A stretch of DNA of 63,688 nucleotides, from the NCBI RefSeq assembly GCF_000767165.1, contig NZ_AXCZ01000002.1:1-63688 (forward strand), read 5' to 3'. Numbering within the stretch: the first letter of the stretch is position 1; each line of letters opens with the position of its first letter. Below, one piece after another: positions 26,866 to 39,455 of the stretch. Under the pieces are notes generated by a model. It was not told the DNA's origin, did not search any database, and was given only the letters and a program-made list of their open reading frames with translations. The translations under genes were made by a program, and so were the position numbers. Source of the DNA: Cellulomonas bogoriensis 69B4 = DSM 16987 (GTDB lineage: Bacteria; Actinomycetota; Actinomycetes; Actinomycetales; Cellulomonadaceae).

Positions 26866-27174
26866 TCAGGACCAGGGGCCGATGACCGGGTCCCACCGGC
26901 GGACGACGCGCTCGGTGACGAGCCCTTCCCGCCGGAAGGGGTCCTGGTCGAGCACGGCCAGGACCCCTTCCGGGGAGTCACCCCGCAGCACCAGGAGCGC
27001 CCCGGCGGCTGCGCCCCCGGCGGGCTCGGGTGAAGGTGGCCCCACCCAGGGCCCGCTGGCGAGCAGGACGTCCCGGGCCAGGAGGCCCTTGAGGAACTCC
27101 CGGTGCTCGGGACGGACCTCGCTCCGGCGGTCGTCACGGTCGTCGTACACGTATTCGACGCAGTAGGTGCTCAC
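26866..27174 (-). CDS. YciI-like protein
   Basis: A 102-residue YciI-family protein (MSTYCVEYVYDDRDDRRSEV). It shows the REFLKGLLARDVLLASGPW segment and the DQDPFRREGLV stretch typical of the ferredoxin-like YciI fold, which has a conserved His/Asp pocket. In some relatives YciI domains act as dehydrochlorinases or lactonases; no function can be assigned here. It diverges from the kinase gene. Confidence 0.8.
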   Translation of the reverse strand: MSTYCVEYVYDDRDDRRSEVRPEHREFLKGLLARDVLLASGPWVGPPSPEPAGGAAAGALLVLRGDSPEGVLAVLDQDPFRREGLVTERVVRRWDPVIGPWS

Positions 27175-27323
27175 GGGTGAATTCTGCCCGCACCGGCCCC
27201 GCTCCGTCCGCTCAAGGTGCGATCACCTGCGTGTCGCCCTAACGTCGGGAGCGCTGGGTCGTGAGAGTCGTGCGCCCGTCCCCCGCGTGGTGCTTCTCAC
27301 GACGCGAGGAGATGGAGGCGGAC

Positions 27324-28523
27324 GTGACGCACGCCGACACGGCCCGTGGTGTCGTCCTCGACGGCAGGTACCGCATCGAGGAGGTCATCGGCCACGGAGG
27401 GATGTCGACGGTCTACCGGGCCCACGACGACGTGCTGGACCGGGACGTGGCGGTCAAGATCTTCCCGCCCTCCTCGGAGGCCGCGCACACGCGGCGGCAC
27501 CAGTCCGAGATGCACGTCCTGGCCCGGCTGAGCCACCCGGGCCTGGTCACGCTCCACGACGCGGGGTCCGCGCACGCGGGTGGGCCCGGTGAGCAGACGT
27601 ACCTGGTGATGGAGCTGGTCCCGGGGCCCACCCTCGCCGACCACCTGGCCGGCGGGCCGATGCCCACCTCGCACGTGGCCCGGATGGGCAGGCAGCTGGC
27701 GGACGCGATGGCGGCGGTGCACGAGGCAGGTGTGGTCCACCGCGACATCAAGCCTGCGAACGTGCTGGTGGTCGACCGCGACGCGGTGACGGACGAGGAC
27801 CCGGCCGCGGCCCTGACCACGGGGCCGCTGGTCAAGCTGGCCGACTTCGGGATCGCGCGCCTGGCCGACGGGGCCCGGCTGACGATGACCGGCACCACGC
27901 TCGGGACGGCGACCTACCTCAGTCCGGAGCAGGCGGCAGGTGGGGAGGTGGGGCCGGCCACGGACGTCTACGCGTTGGGGCTCGTCCTGCTCGAGTGCCT
28001 GACCGGTGAGAAGGCGTTCCGTGGGACGGTGATGGAGGTGGCAGCCGCACGCCTCAACACCGACCCGACGGTCCCGGAGTCGCTGGGGGAGCAGTGGGGG
28101 GCTTTGCTGGCGCGCATGACCAGGAGGGAGGCGGCCGACCGGATCTCCATGCGCCAGGTCGTGGTCGAGCTCACCCGTGTCCTCGGGGAACCGACGGACG
28201 AGATCCCCACCGGTGCGCTCCCCGCCGCCGAGGCGCCCTCTGCCGGGTCGGGCGGCACGGAAGAGGGTGCAGGACAGGGGCGCTCGGGCCGCTCCGCGGC
28301 CGCGGTGACGATGTCGTTGGGTGCGGTCCCGCGTGGTCGGTCTGCCGGCACACGGCGCCGGGTCCCGACCCCGATCCTGGTCATGGCGGTCGCACTGCTG
28401 GGGCTGACCGTCGGTCTGATGGTGCCTCGGGGCGACCAGGGCGTGCCGCGTGGGGACCTCCCGGTGGTGGAGGGGCCCCTGGGGGAGGCGATCGACGACC
28501 TGGCCCGGAGCGTCGAGCCGTGA
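27324..28523 (+). CDS. Serine/threonine protein kinase with one transmembrane helix
   Basis: A 399-residue PknB-type kinase. GTG 27324 is chosen (GGAGG 5 nt upstream); the ATG at 27312 abuts its purine run and is less likely. Motifs: glycine loop GHGGMS (23-28), catalytic Lys45 in VAVKIF, VVHRDIKPANVLVV, DFG in LADFGIARL and TATYLSPEQAAGG. After the kinase domain (about 15-270) comes a linker of about 75 residues, then one membrane helix (ILVMAVALLGLTVGLMV) and only about 25 external residues with no PASTA repeats. The next gene is a small lipoprotein whose GTG overlaps its stop, so the pair may work together. Confidence 0.92.
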   Translation: MTHADTARGVVLDGRYRIEEVIGHGGMSTVYRAHDDVLDRDVAVKIFPPSSEAAHTRRHQSEMHVLARLSHPGLVTLHDAGSAHAGGPGEQTYLVMELVPGPTLADHLAGGPMPTSHVARMGRQLADAMAAVHEAGVVHRDIKPANVLVVDRDAVTDEDPAAALTTGPLVKLADFGIARLADGARLTMTGTTLGTATYLSPEQAAGGEVGPATDVYALGLVLLECLTGEKAFRGTVMEVAAARLNTDPTVPESLGEQWGALLARMTRREAADRISMRQVVVELTRVLGEPTDEIPTGALPAAEAPSAGSGGTEEGAGQGRSGRSAAAVTMSLGAVPRGRSAGTRRRVPTPILVMAVALLGLTVGLMVPRGDQGVPRGDLPVVEGPLGEAIDDLARSVEP

Positions 28524-28849
28524 GGCGGCGCGCGGGGGCGTGGCGGTGGTGCGTGGCCGCGGGTGCGGGCGCGCTGCTCTGGGCGGCGTCCGCGTGCAGC
28601 CCTGCGGTGGACCTCGACCCGAGGGTCGCGACCGAGCTCCAGGAGGCGGTGGAGGACCTTGCGCGGGCAGCGGCCGAGGGTCGTTACGACTCGGCGGACG
28701 TCGCCGCCGACAGGGTCCGCGAGATGCTCGAGCGTGCCGCGGAGGACGAGGCGGTCTCGTTGGGTCGCTACCGTGCCATCGACGACGCGCTGACCCGCAC
28801 CCAGGCGGAGATCGACAGGATGCGTGTCGAGGAGCCGCTGGTGCCGTGA
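28520..28849 (+). CDS. Small lipoprotein with predicted helical domain, coupled to the kinase
   Basis: A 109-residue protein starting at GTG 28520, overlapping the kinase stop by 4 bp. A basic start and hydrophobic core end in a lipobox-like WAASAC (Cys26). The mature part of about 80 residues is almost entirely charged and helical (ATELQEAVEDLARAAAEG, DRVREMLERAAEDEAVSLG, ALTRTQAEIDRMRV). The end of the kinase (EGPLGEAIDDLARSVEP) has a similar short helical character. I know no named family. Inference: an extracytoplasmic partner or sensor for the kinase. Confidence 0.7.
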   Translation: MRRRAGAWRWCVAAGAGALLWAASACSPAVDLDPRVATELQEAVEDLARAAAEGRYDSADVAADRVREMLERAAEDEAVSLGRYRAIDDALTRTQAEIDRMRVEEPLVP

Positions 28850-28880
28850 CCGGGGCCGGCGACCGCCGAGCCCGCCCGGG

Positions 28881-29549
28881 TCACCACCCCCGGGCCCGCC
28901 ACTCACCCAGGGCCGGCCGCTCGGCCCCGAGGGTCGTGTCCCGTCCGTGGCCGGGGTACACCCAGGTCGTGTCGTCGTAGGCCCCGAAGACGCGCTGCTC
29001 GAGGTCGTTCATCAGCTGCTCGAAGTCGCCGGGGGTGGCGGTCTTGCCCGGTCCACCGGGGAACAGGCTGTCCCCGGTGAAGAGGTGGACCCCACCGTGC
29101 GCGGCGGGGGCGTGGTAGGCGAGGGCCACCGACCCGGGGGTGTGCCCCCGCAGGGAGATCACCTCGAGCGCCACCTGGCCTACGGTGATCACGTCGCCGT
29201 GGCGCAGGTGCTCGGTGGTGACCGGGAGGGCGTGCGCGTCGGCCGTGCCGGCGAAGGACCGCGCTCCGGTGACCGCGACCAGCGACTCGAGCCCGTCGTG
29301 GTGGTCGCGGTGCCGGTGGGTGGTGACGACCGACTCGAGCGTTGCCGATCGGGACCCCTCACGGACCAGGCCGAGCAGCCTCTCGGGGTCGGCTGCCGCG
29401 TCGATCAGGAGCTGGCGCCCGGTGTGCCGGCAGGTGAGCAGGTAGGTGTTGTTGTCCATGGGGCCGACGGAGGCCTTGCGGATCACGAGCGCGTCGAGCG
29501 TGCGCGTGTCGGACGGGCCGTGGACGACCACGTCGCCGGTGTAGGCCAT
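28881..29549 (-). CDS. MBL-fold metal-dependent hydrolase (glyoxalase II-like)
   Basis: A 222-residue metallo-beta-lactamase-fold protein starting at ATG 29549. The metal-binding motif THRHRDHHDG is at about 77-86, followed by LRGHTPGSVALAYH, HLFTGDSLFPGGPGKT and WVYPGHGRDTTLG, which supply the remaining His/Asp ligands. NTYLLTCRHTGRQLLIDAA is the usual first strand. The set matches hydroxyacylglutathione-hydrolase-like enzymes of Actinobacteria, whose thiol cofactor may be mycothiol (inference). It diverges from uvrA, with the SOS box in between. Confidence 0.85.
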   Translation of the reverse strand: MAYTGDVVVHGPSDTRTLDALVIRKASVGPMDNNTYLLTCRHTGRQLLIDAAADPERLLGLVREGSRSATLESVVTTHRHRDHHDGLESLVAVTGARSFAGTADAHALPVTTEHLRHGDVITVGQVALEVISLRGHTPGSVALAYHAPAAHGGVHLFTGDSLFPGGPGKTATPGDFEQLMNDLEQRVFGAYDDTTWVYPGHGRDTTLGAERPALGEWRARGW

Positions 29550-29605
29550 GGGCCCATGATGCCGCCGTCGTGGCTGGTGCGCTCCCCGTCCCGCACCGAA
29601 CGTCT

Positions 29606-29621
29606 TCGAACAACTGTACGA
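29606..29621. promoter_or_regulatory. LexA (SOS) box upstream of uvrA
   Basis: TCGAACAACTGTACGA matches the gram-positive/actinobacterial SOS box TCGAAC-N4-GTTCGA with one mismatch (GTA for GTT). It ends 28 bp before the uvrA GTG and 57 bp from the divergent MBL gene start. Confidence 0.75.
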
Positions 29622-29637
29622 GACGGGTCGGGCCACC

Positions 29638-29643
29638 TACGAT
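29638..29643 (+). promoter_or_regulatory. -10 hexamer TACGAT of uvrA, leaderless type
   Basis: TACGAT ends 6 nt before GTG 29650. The SOS box lies just upstream, where LexA would block RNA polymerase. Confidence 0.5.
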
Positions 29644-29649
29644 GGCGAC

Positions 29650-32511
<2,862 letters not shown>

Positions 32512-32526
32512 GGTGCGGTCAGGGGG

Positions 32527-33042
32527 TCAGGTGGCGGTCGCGGCCTCCTGCGCCACCCGCAGGCCGGGCGGGTCGATCGTCACCGGAAAGCTCACCGACC
32601 GTGCGATGAAGCAGTGCTCGTGCGCCCGGGCGTGGAGGGCCTCCAGGTCGCCGTCGGTGATCGGGCGGCCGTCCTCGCGGGTGGCGGACTCGAGCGTGAC
32701 CAGAGGGTGCAACCGCACACCGGTGAACTGGCCGTGACCGGCACCCTCGACCCGCATGGTGCCCTGGGCGTTGTCGATGTAGCCGACGACCACCACCCCG
32801 TCGGCCGACGCCAGGTGCAGGAACCACAGCATGTGGCACTGCGAGAGCGCACCGACGAGCAGCTGCTCGGGGTTGTACCTGGACGCGTCCCCACGGAAGG
32901 CGGGGTCCGCCGACCCCGGCAGCGGGGCCTTGCCCTCGAACCGGACCTCGTGGTCACGGCTGTAGGAGGTGTAGCTTCGGGTCCCCTCCGCTCCCGGGGC
33001 GGACCACTCGACCAGTGCGTCGTACGTGTGCAGGAGTCCCAT
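32527..33042 (-). CDS. OsmC-family peroxiredoxin-like protein
   Basis: A 171-residue OsmC/Ohr-fold protein. One catalytic cysteine is in GALSQCHMLWFLHLA (Cys69), and a second candidate is in HEHCFIARS near the C-terminus. The two cysteines and the glutamate-containing NPEQLLVGALS helix fit thiol-dependent peroxide reduction. It is convergent with uvrA (15 bp between stops) and divergent from uvrC. Confidence 0.87.
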   Translation of the reverse strand: MGLLHTYDALVEWSAPGAEGTRSYTSYSRDHEVRFEGKAPLPGSADPAFRGDASRYNPEQLLVGALSQCHMLWFLHLASADGVVVVGYIDNAQGTMRVEGAGHGQFTGVRLHPLVTLESATREDGRPITDGDLEALHARAHEHCFIARSVSFPVTIDPPGLRVAQEAATAT

Positions 33043-33123
33043 CAGCCCACGCTAGCGGCCCGTCGGCCGCTCGGCGACGCCAGGTCGGGCCCGCACCTGG
33101 TCAGGGGCGCCCCCGCACGGACC

Positions 33124-33129
33124 TAGGCT
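33124..33129 (+). promoter_or_regulatory. -10 hexamer TAGGCT of uvrC, leaderless type
   Basis: TAGGCT ends 7 nt before ATG 33137, with no Shine-Dalgarno sequence between. Confidence 0.5.
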
Positions 33130-33136
33130 CGTCACC

Positions 33137-35152
33137 ATGGCCGATCCCTCGACCTACAGGCCCCGCCCGGGCCAGGTACCCGACTCACCCGGGGTGTACC
33201 GGTTCCGGGACGAGCACGGGCGCGTGATCTACGTCGGCAAGGCCAAGAGTCTGCGTGCCCGGCTCGGCAGCTACTTCCAGGACCTCTCGGCGCTGCACCC
33301 CCGGACCCAGCAGATGGTCACGACCGCGGCGTCGGTGGAGTGGACGGTGGTGGGCACAGAGGTCGAGGCGCTGGCCCTGGAGTACTCGTGGATCAAGGAG
33401 TACGACCCCCGTTTCAACGTCAAGTACCGGGACGACAAGTCCTACCCGTTCCTGGCCGTGACCCTGGGGGAGGAGTACCCGCGGGTCCAGGTGATGCGCG
33501 GGTCCAAGCGGCCCGGGACCCGGTACTTCGGTCCCTACGCCCACGCGTGGGCGATCAGGGAGACCGTGGACCTGCTGCTGCGCGTGTTCCCGGTCAGGAC
33601 GTGCTCGGCGGGGGTGTTCCGACGGGCGGAGCAGACCGGGCGACCGTGCCTGCTGGGGTACATCGACAAGTGCTCGGCACCGTGCGTGGGGCGGGTCAGC
33701 GCCGAGGAGCACCGGGCCCTTGCCGAGGACTTCTGCGCCTTCATGGCGGGGGAGACCGCCACGTACGTGCGCCGTCTGCAGCGACGCATGCAGGAGGCGT
33801 CCGAGGCACTGGAGTTCGAGACCGCCGCCCGACTCCGTGACGACGTCGCGGCCCTGGAACGGGCCACCGAGAAGAACGCCGTCGTCCTGCCCGACGGGAC
33901 CAGCGCGGACGTGTTCGCCCTCGTCGGGGACGAGCTCGAGGCCGCCGTCCAGGTGTTCCACGTCCGTGACGGCCGGATCCGCGGTCAACGGGGCTGGGTG
34001 GTCGAGAAGGTCGAGGACGTCACGGACGGTGAGCTCGTCGAGCACCTGCTCCAGCAGGTGTACGGCGACACCGACCAGGTCCACGACGTCGACCGCAGCT
34101 CCCAGGGCTCCCGCCGGCCCGAGCGCGCCACCACCCCGGGTGCTGCGGTACCGCGGGAGGTGCTGGTCCCGGTGCTGCCCCCGGACGTGGAGCAGGTGCA
34201 GGCGTGGTTGGGCACCCTGCGGGGTGGTCGGGTCGAGGTGCGGGTGCCGCAGCGCGGCGACAAGAAGACCTTGTCCGAGACCGTGCGCCGCAACGCCGAG
34301 CAGGCGCTCGCACTGCACCGCACGCGGCGCGCCGGGGACCTGACGACCCGCAGCCAGGCCCTGCAGGAGATCCAGGAGGCGCTGGGGCTGCCGGCCGCGC
34401 CGCTGCGAATCGAGTGCTACGACGTGTCCACCACGCAGGGCACCCACCAGACCGCGTCCATGGTGGTGTTCGAGGACGGTCTGCCGCGCAAGTCCGAGTA
34501 CCGGCACTTCGTCGTCCGCGGCCCGGACGGCGACGGGGCACGGGACGACACCGCGGCGATGCACGAGGTCATCACGCGCCGGTTCCGTCGCCACCTCGAG
34601 GACCAGGCGAAGGCCGGTGCGGACCTCGCAGGGGTGGGGACCGGTGAGGTCGTGGCCGCGACCGGCGAGCGCCGACCGCGTTTCGCCTACCCGCCCAACC
34701 TCGTGGTCGTCGACGGCGGGGAACCGCAGGTCGCCGCCGCCCGGGCCGCGCTCGACGCGCTCGGCGTCGACGACGTCGCCCTGTGCGGCCTGGCCAAGCG
34801 GCTCGAGGAGGTGTGGGTGCCCGACGACCCCTACCCGGTGATCCTCCCGCGCGGCTCCCAGGGCCTGTACCTGCTGCAACGGGTGCGTGACGAGGCCCAC
34901 CGCTTCGCGTTGCGGCACCACCGGTCCCGACGCAGCAAGGGGATGACCTCGTCGGTGCTCGACGAGGTCCCCGGCCTGGGCCCGGCACGCGCCGCGGCGC
35001 TGCTCGCCACGTTCGGCTCCGTGGCGCGCATCCGGCAGGCGGACGTCACCGACATCGCCGCGGTCAAGGGCATGGGCCCACGCACCGCCGCCGCCGTCGT
35101 GCAGGCCCTGAACGGCGACACGCCGAGGGAGGCACCCGGCCCCTCGCTGTGA
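33137..35152 (+). CDS. uvrC: Excinuclease ABC subunit C
   Basis: A 671-residue nuclease of nucleotide excision repair. The GIY-YIG domain is at about 14-100 ([20 protein letters not shown]), followed by the cysteine cluster region ([20 protein letters not shown], then CSAPCVG), a UVR motif ([20 protein letters not shown]) that binds UvrB, the RNase H-like endonuclease ([33 protein letters not shown]), and a C-terminal double helix-hairpin-helix ([31 protein letters not shown]). It cuts on both sides of the lesion. It heads the uvrC-rapZ-yvcK-whiA neighbourhood common to Actinobacteria. Confidence 0.97.
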   Translation: MADPSTYRPRPGQVPDSPGVYRFRDEHGRVIYVGKAKSLRARLGSYFQDLSALHPRTQQMVTTAASVEWTVVGTEVEALALEYSWIKEYDPRFNVKYRDDKSYPFLAVTLGEEYPRVQVMRGSKRPGTRYFGPYAHAWAIRETVDLLLRVFPVRTCSAGVFRRAEQTGRPCLLGYIDKCSAPCVGRVSAEEHRALAEDFCAFMAGETATYVRRLQRRMQEASEALEFETAARLRDDVAALERATEKNAVVLPDGTSADVFALVGDELEAAVQVFHVRDGRIRGQRGWVVEKVEDVTDGELVEHLLQQVYGDTDQVHDVDRSSQGSRRPERATTPGAAVPREVLVPVLPPDVEQVQAWLGTLRGGRVEVRVPQRGDKKTLSETVRRNAEQALALHRTRRAGDLTTRSQALQEIQEALGLPAAPLRIECYDVSTTQGTHQTASMVVFEDGLPRKSEYRHFVVRGPDGDGARDDTAAMHEVITRRFRRHLEDQAKAGADLAGVGTGEVVAATGERRPRFAYPPNLVVVDGGEPQVAAARAALDALGVDDVALCGLAKRLEEVWVPDDPYPVILPRGSQGLYLLQRVRDEAHRFALRHHRSRRSKGMTSSVLDEVPGLGPARAAALLATFGSVARIRQADVTDIAAVKGMGPRTAAAVVQALNGDTPREAPGPSL

Positions 35153-35181
35153 CGGCGCTGTGACGGCGCTGTGACGGCGCA
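35149..35181 (+). repeat. Triple 11-bp direct repeat at the end of uvrC
   Basis: The unit gtgacggcgct occurs three times in a row (the last copy ends gc-a), starting within the uvrC stop codon. Each copy holds a TGA, so slippage would not extend the protein. This is probably replication slippage, of no known function. Confidence 0.8.
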
Positions 35182-35229
35182 CCGGCGGCGACCCGTGCCA
35201 GCGCCAGGGGGCACTGGCATGCTGGACCC

Positions 35230-36168
35230 ATGAGCAACGAGCCGCCGCCCGACACGGTGCCGGAGGGTGTCCCGGCGCTGGAGGCCTCGACGTCCACGCC
35301 CGAGGGGGAACCACCCGAGCTGCTGGTGATCACCGGCATGTCCGGTGCCGGCCGGTCCCGTGCCGCCGCCGTCCTGGAGGACCTGCACTGGTACGTGGTC
35401 GACAACCTGCCCGCCCAGCTCCTGACACAGATGGCGCGCATGATGACCGCGGCGCCGGGTGGTGTGCACCGCCTGGCCGCGGTCGTGGACGTCCGGGGCC
35501 GGGAGTTCTTCGCCGACCTGTCGCACGTCATCGACTCCCTGCGGGCCGTCGGCCACAACTACCGGCTGCTGTTCCTCGACGCCTCGGACGCCGTGCTGGT
35601 CCAGAGGTACGAGGCCGTCCGCCGCCCCCACCCCCTGCAGGGCGAGGGCACCATCCTCGACGGCATCGCCATCGAGCGGCAGCTCCTGCGAGAGATCCGT
35701 GAACGCGCCGACGTCCTCATCGACACCTCCGAGCTGACGGTCCACGACCTGGCCAGGGAGGTCCGTCAGGCCGTGACCGGCGGCGCCGAGGAGGCGCTGC
35801 GCATCAACGTGCTGTCGTTCGGGTTCAAGTACGGAATCCCCCTGGACGCCGACCACGTCGTGGACATGCGGTTCCTGTCCAACCCGTACTGGATCACCGA
35901 GCTGCGGCACCTCACCGGCCGGGACGCCCCCGTCCGGGACTACGTCCTGGGGCTCCCGGGTGCGACCCAGTTCATCGAACGCTACGTCGACGCCCTGGAA
36001 CCCGTGCTCGCCGGCTACCGCAACGAGGAGAAGCGGTACGTCACGATCGCCGTCGGCTGCACCGGGGGCAAGCACCGGTCGGTGGCGCTGTCCGAGAAGC
36101 TCGCCGGCACGCTGCGCGAGTCCGGCCACCGGGTGGTGGTCGCCCACAGGGACCTGGGACGCGAATGA
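35230..36168 (+). CDS. rapZ: RNase adapter / nucleotide-binding protein RapZ (YvcJ-like)
   Basis: A 312-residue protein. A variable N-terminus of about 28 residues is followed by the P-loop region ITGMSGAGRSRAAAVLED, where the usual Walker Lys is Arg (G-x-x-G-A-G-R-S, 36-43). WYVVDNLPAQLL, RYEAVRRPHPLQ and the C-terminal FKYGIPLDADHVVDMRFLSN and GCTGGKHRSVALSEKLA are hallmarks. In enterobacteria RapZ controls glmS through small RNAs; in gram-positives the role is unclear and may involve signalling nucleotides or cell-wall supply. It overlaps yvcK by 4 bp (ATGA). Confidence 0.93.
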   Translation: MSNEPPPDTVPEGVPALEASTSTPEGEPPELLVITGMSGAGRSRAAAVLEDLHWYVVDNLPAQLLTQMARMMTAAPGGVHRLAAVVDVRGREFFADLSHVIDSLRAVGHNYRLLFLDASDAVLVQRYEAVRRPHPLQGEGTILDGIAIERQLLREIRERADVLIDTSELTVHDLAREVRQAVTGGAEEALRINVLSFGFKYGIPLDADHVVDMRFLSNPYWITELRHLTGRDAPVRDYVLGLPGATQFIERYVDALEPVLAGYRNEEKRYVTIAVGCTGGKHRSVALSEKLAGTLRESGHRVVVAHRDLGRE

Positions 36169-37160
36169 CGGTGACCGGGTTCCCCGCCGGCCCCGCAGGT
36201 CAGGGGCCGGCGGTGGTCGCCCTCGGGGGCGGCCACGGCCTGTCGGCGAGCCTGTCGGCGCTGCGGCTGATGTCCGACCGGCTCACCGCCGTGGTCACCG
36301 TCGCCGACGACGGCGGGTCCTCCGGGCGGCTGCGCAAGGAGATGGCCGTGCTGCCGCCCGGGGACCTGCGCATGGCGCTGTCGGCGCTGTGCGACGACAC
36401 CGAGTGGGGGCGGACCTGGCGGGACGTCCTGCAGCACCGGTTCCGTTCCGAGGGCGACCTCGACCACCACGCGGTCGGCAACCTGCTGATCGTGGCGCTG
36501 TGGGAGCTGCTCGGCGACACCGTCGAGGGCCTGGACTGGGTCGCGCGCCTGCTGGGTGCCCGCGGGCGGGTCCTGCCCATGGCCGCGGTGCCCCTGGAGA
36601 TCGAGGCCGACCTGGTCGACGAGCGCGGCGGTCGCCGCACCGTGCGCGGGCAGTCCTCGCTCGCGAAGGCACCCGGCAGGGTCGAGGCGATACGGCTGAT
36701 CCCCGACGACCCGCCCGCCTGCCAGGAGTCCGTCGCCGCGGTCCACGACGCCGACTGGGTGGTCCTGGGGCCGGGCTCGTGGTTCACCTCGGTGATGCCG
36801 CACCTGATGGTCCCCGGGCTCGCCGAGGCCCTGCACACCACCCGGGCACGGCGGTGCGTGACCCTCAACCTCAGCCCGGAGTCCGGCGAGACCCCGGGGA
36901 TGACGGCCGAGGACCACCTGCGTGCGCTCGCCGACCACGCCCCCCGCCTGCGGGTCGACGTGGTGCTCGCCGACCCGAGCGCGATCGACGACGTGGTGGG
37001 TCTGGAGGGACGCTGCGCGGACATGGGCGCCGAGCTCCTGCTGCGGCAGGTGCGGGTGGGGGACGGGTCCGCCCGGCACGACGCCCTGCGGCTCGCGGCG
37101 GCCTACCGTGACGCGTTCGAGGGATTCCTCGGGGACGTGGGCACCAGCGTGGCAGGATGA
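36165..37160 (+). CDS. yvcK: Gluconeogenesis factor / YvcK-CofD-like protein
   Basis: A 331-residue protein with the YvcK start [18 protein letters not shown], then [31 protein letters not shown] and [34 protein letters not shown] is the second conserved block. YvcK binds UDP-GlcNAc and coordinates carbon flow with cell-wall synthesis in other gram-positives (the CuvA homologue in mycobacteria). It is flanked by rapZ and whiA, the conserved trio. Confidence 0.93.
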   Translation: MTVTGFPAGPAGQGPAVVALGGGHGLSASLSALRLMSDRLTAVVTVADDGGSSGRLRKEMAVLPPGDLRMALSALCDDTEWGRTWRDVLQHRFRSEGDLDHHAVGNLLIVALWELLGDTVEGLDWVARLLGARGRVLPMAAVPLEIEADLVDERGGRRTVRGQSSLAKAPGRVEAIRLIPDDPPACQESVAAVHDADWVVLGPGSWFTSVMPHLMVPGLAEALHTTRARRCVTLNLSPESGETPGMTAEDHLRALADHAPRLRVDVVLADPSAIDDVVGLEGRCADMGAELLLRQVRVGDGSARHDALRLAAAYRDAFEGFLGDVGTSVAG

Positions 37161-37164
37161 CGTC

Positions 37165-38145
37165 ATGGCGCTGACGGCACAGGTGAAGGACGAGCTCGCC
37201 AGGTTGCCCGTCGACAGGACGTCGTGCCGTAAGGCCGAGGTCTCCGCCACGCTCAGGTTCGCCGGTGGTCTGCACATCATCTCCGGTCGCATCGTCATCG
37301 AGGCCGAGCTCGACACCGGCGCAGCCGCACGCCGGCTGCGGACGTTCGTCTCCGAGGTCTACGGCCACACCAGCGACGTGGTCGTGGTCAGCGGCGGCGG
37401 GCTGCGCAAGGGATCCCGGTACGTGGTGCGCGTGGTCAAGGACGGGGAGTCGCTGGCCCGCCAGACCGGGCTGCTCGACAACCGTGGCCGTCCCGTGCGG
37501 GGCCTTCCGCCGCAGGTGGTGTCCGCGGGCCTGGGTGAGGCCGAGGCCGCGTGGCGCGGGGCGTTCCTCGCCCACGGTTCGCTCACCGAGCCGGGTCGGT
37601 CGGCGGCCCTGGAGGTCACCTGCCCCGGGCCGGAGGCGGCACTCGCCCTCGTCGGCGCCGCGCGCAGGCTGGGGATCGGCGCCAAGGCCCGTGAGGTCAG
37701 GGGGGTGGACCGGGTCGTGATCCGGGACGGCGACGCCATCGGGGCGATGCTCACCCGCCTGGGCGCCCACGACGCGGTCATGGTGTGGGAGGAGCGGCGC
37801 ATGCGCCGCGAGGTACGGGGCACCGCGAACAGGTTGGCGAACTTCGACGACGCGAACCTGCGTCGCTCGGCGCGGGCCGCGGTGGCCGCCGGCGCCCGGG
37901 TCGAGCGGGCGTTCGAGATCCTCGGGGAGGACCTGCCCGAGCACCTGCGTGAGGCCGGTCGGCTGCGCCTGGAGCACAAGCAGGCGTCGCTGGAGGAGCT
38001 GGGCCAGCTCGCGGACCCGCCGTTGACGAAGGACGCCGTCGCCGGACGCATCCGTCGGCTCCTCGCGACTGCTGACAAGCGCGCCCAGGAGCTGGGCATC
38101 CCGGACACCGAGGCGGGCCTCAGCGCGGACATGCTGGACGTCTGA
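37165..38145 (+). CDS. whiA: DNA-binding protein WhiA
   Basis: A 326-residue protein starting at ATG 37165 ([20 protein letters not shown]). The N-terminal two-thirds resembles LAGLIDADG homing endonucleases without catalytic activity ([40 protein letters not shown]). The C-terminus is a helix-turn-helix ([20 protein letters not shown], then VAGRIRRLL). In Streptomyces WhiA activates division genes with WhiB; non-sporulating actinobacteria also keep it. It is 4 bp downstream of yvcK. Confidence 0.95.
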   Translation: MALTAQVKDELARLPVDRTSCRKAEVSATLRFAGGLHIISGRIVIEAELDTGAAARRLRTFVSEVYGHTSDVVVVSGGGLRKGSRYVVRVVKDGESLARQTGLLDNRGRPVRGLPPQVVSAGLGEAEAAWRGAFLAHGSLTEPGRSAALEVTCPGPEAALALVGAARRLGIGAKAREVRGVDRVVIRDGDAIGAMLTRLGAHDAVMVWEERRMRREVRGTANRLANFDDANLRRSARAAVAAGARVERAFEILGEDLPEHLREAGRLRLEHKQASLEELGQLADPPLTKDAVAGRIRRLLATADKRAQELGIPDTEAGLSADMLDV

Positions 38146-38294
38146 CGGCACGCCCCGGCAGGTGGGCGGACGGCAGGACAGACGTCCCGGCGGCAGGTGT
38201 GTCGTGCGTGTAACCTGGGTCTCATCTGGGGATCGACAGTCACGGTCCGGCCAGGCGCGTACAGGGCCGTACGCAACGTCAAGCGACCAATTGA

Positions 38295-39341
<1,047 letters not shown>

Positions 39342-39369
39342 CGCCCCGGCACGACTGAGCAGCGACAGG

Positions 39370-39413
39370 CGTCCGCGTGCTCCGCGGGACCACACCCTCG
39401 GAGCACGCGGACG
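39370..39413 (+). terminator. Hairpin between gap and pgk
   Basis: A perfect 15-bp stem (39370-39384 with 39399-39413) with a 14-base loop lies in the 114-bp gap. There is no T-run after it. It may lower pgk-tpiA relative to gap or protect the gap mRNA end (inference). Confidence 0.6.
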
Positions 39414-39455
39414 TCGTCGCATCATGCCCCTGCACCCGATCTGTGAAGGAACTCC

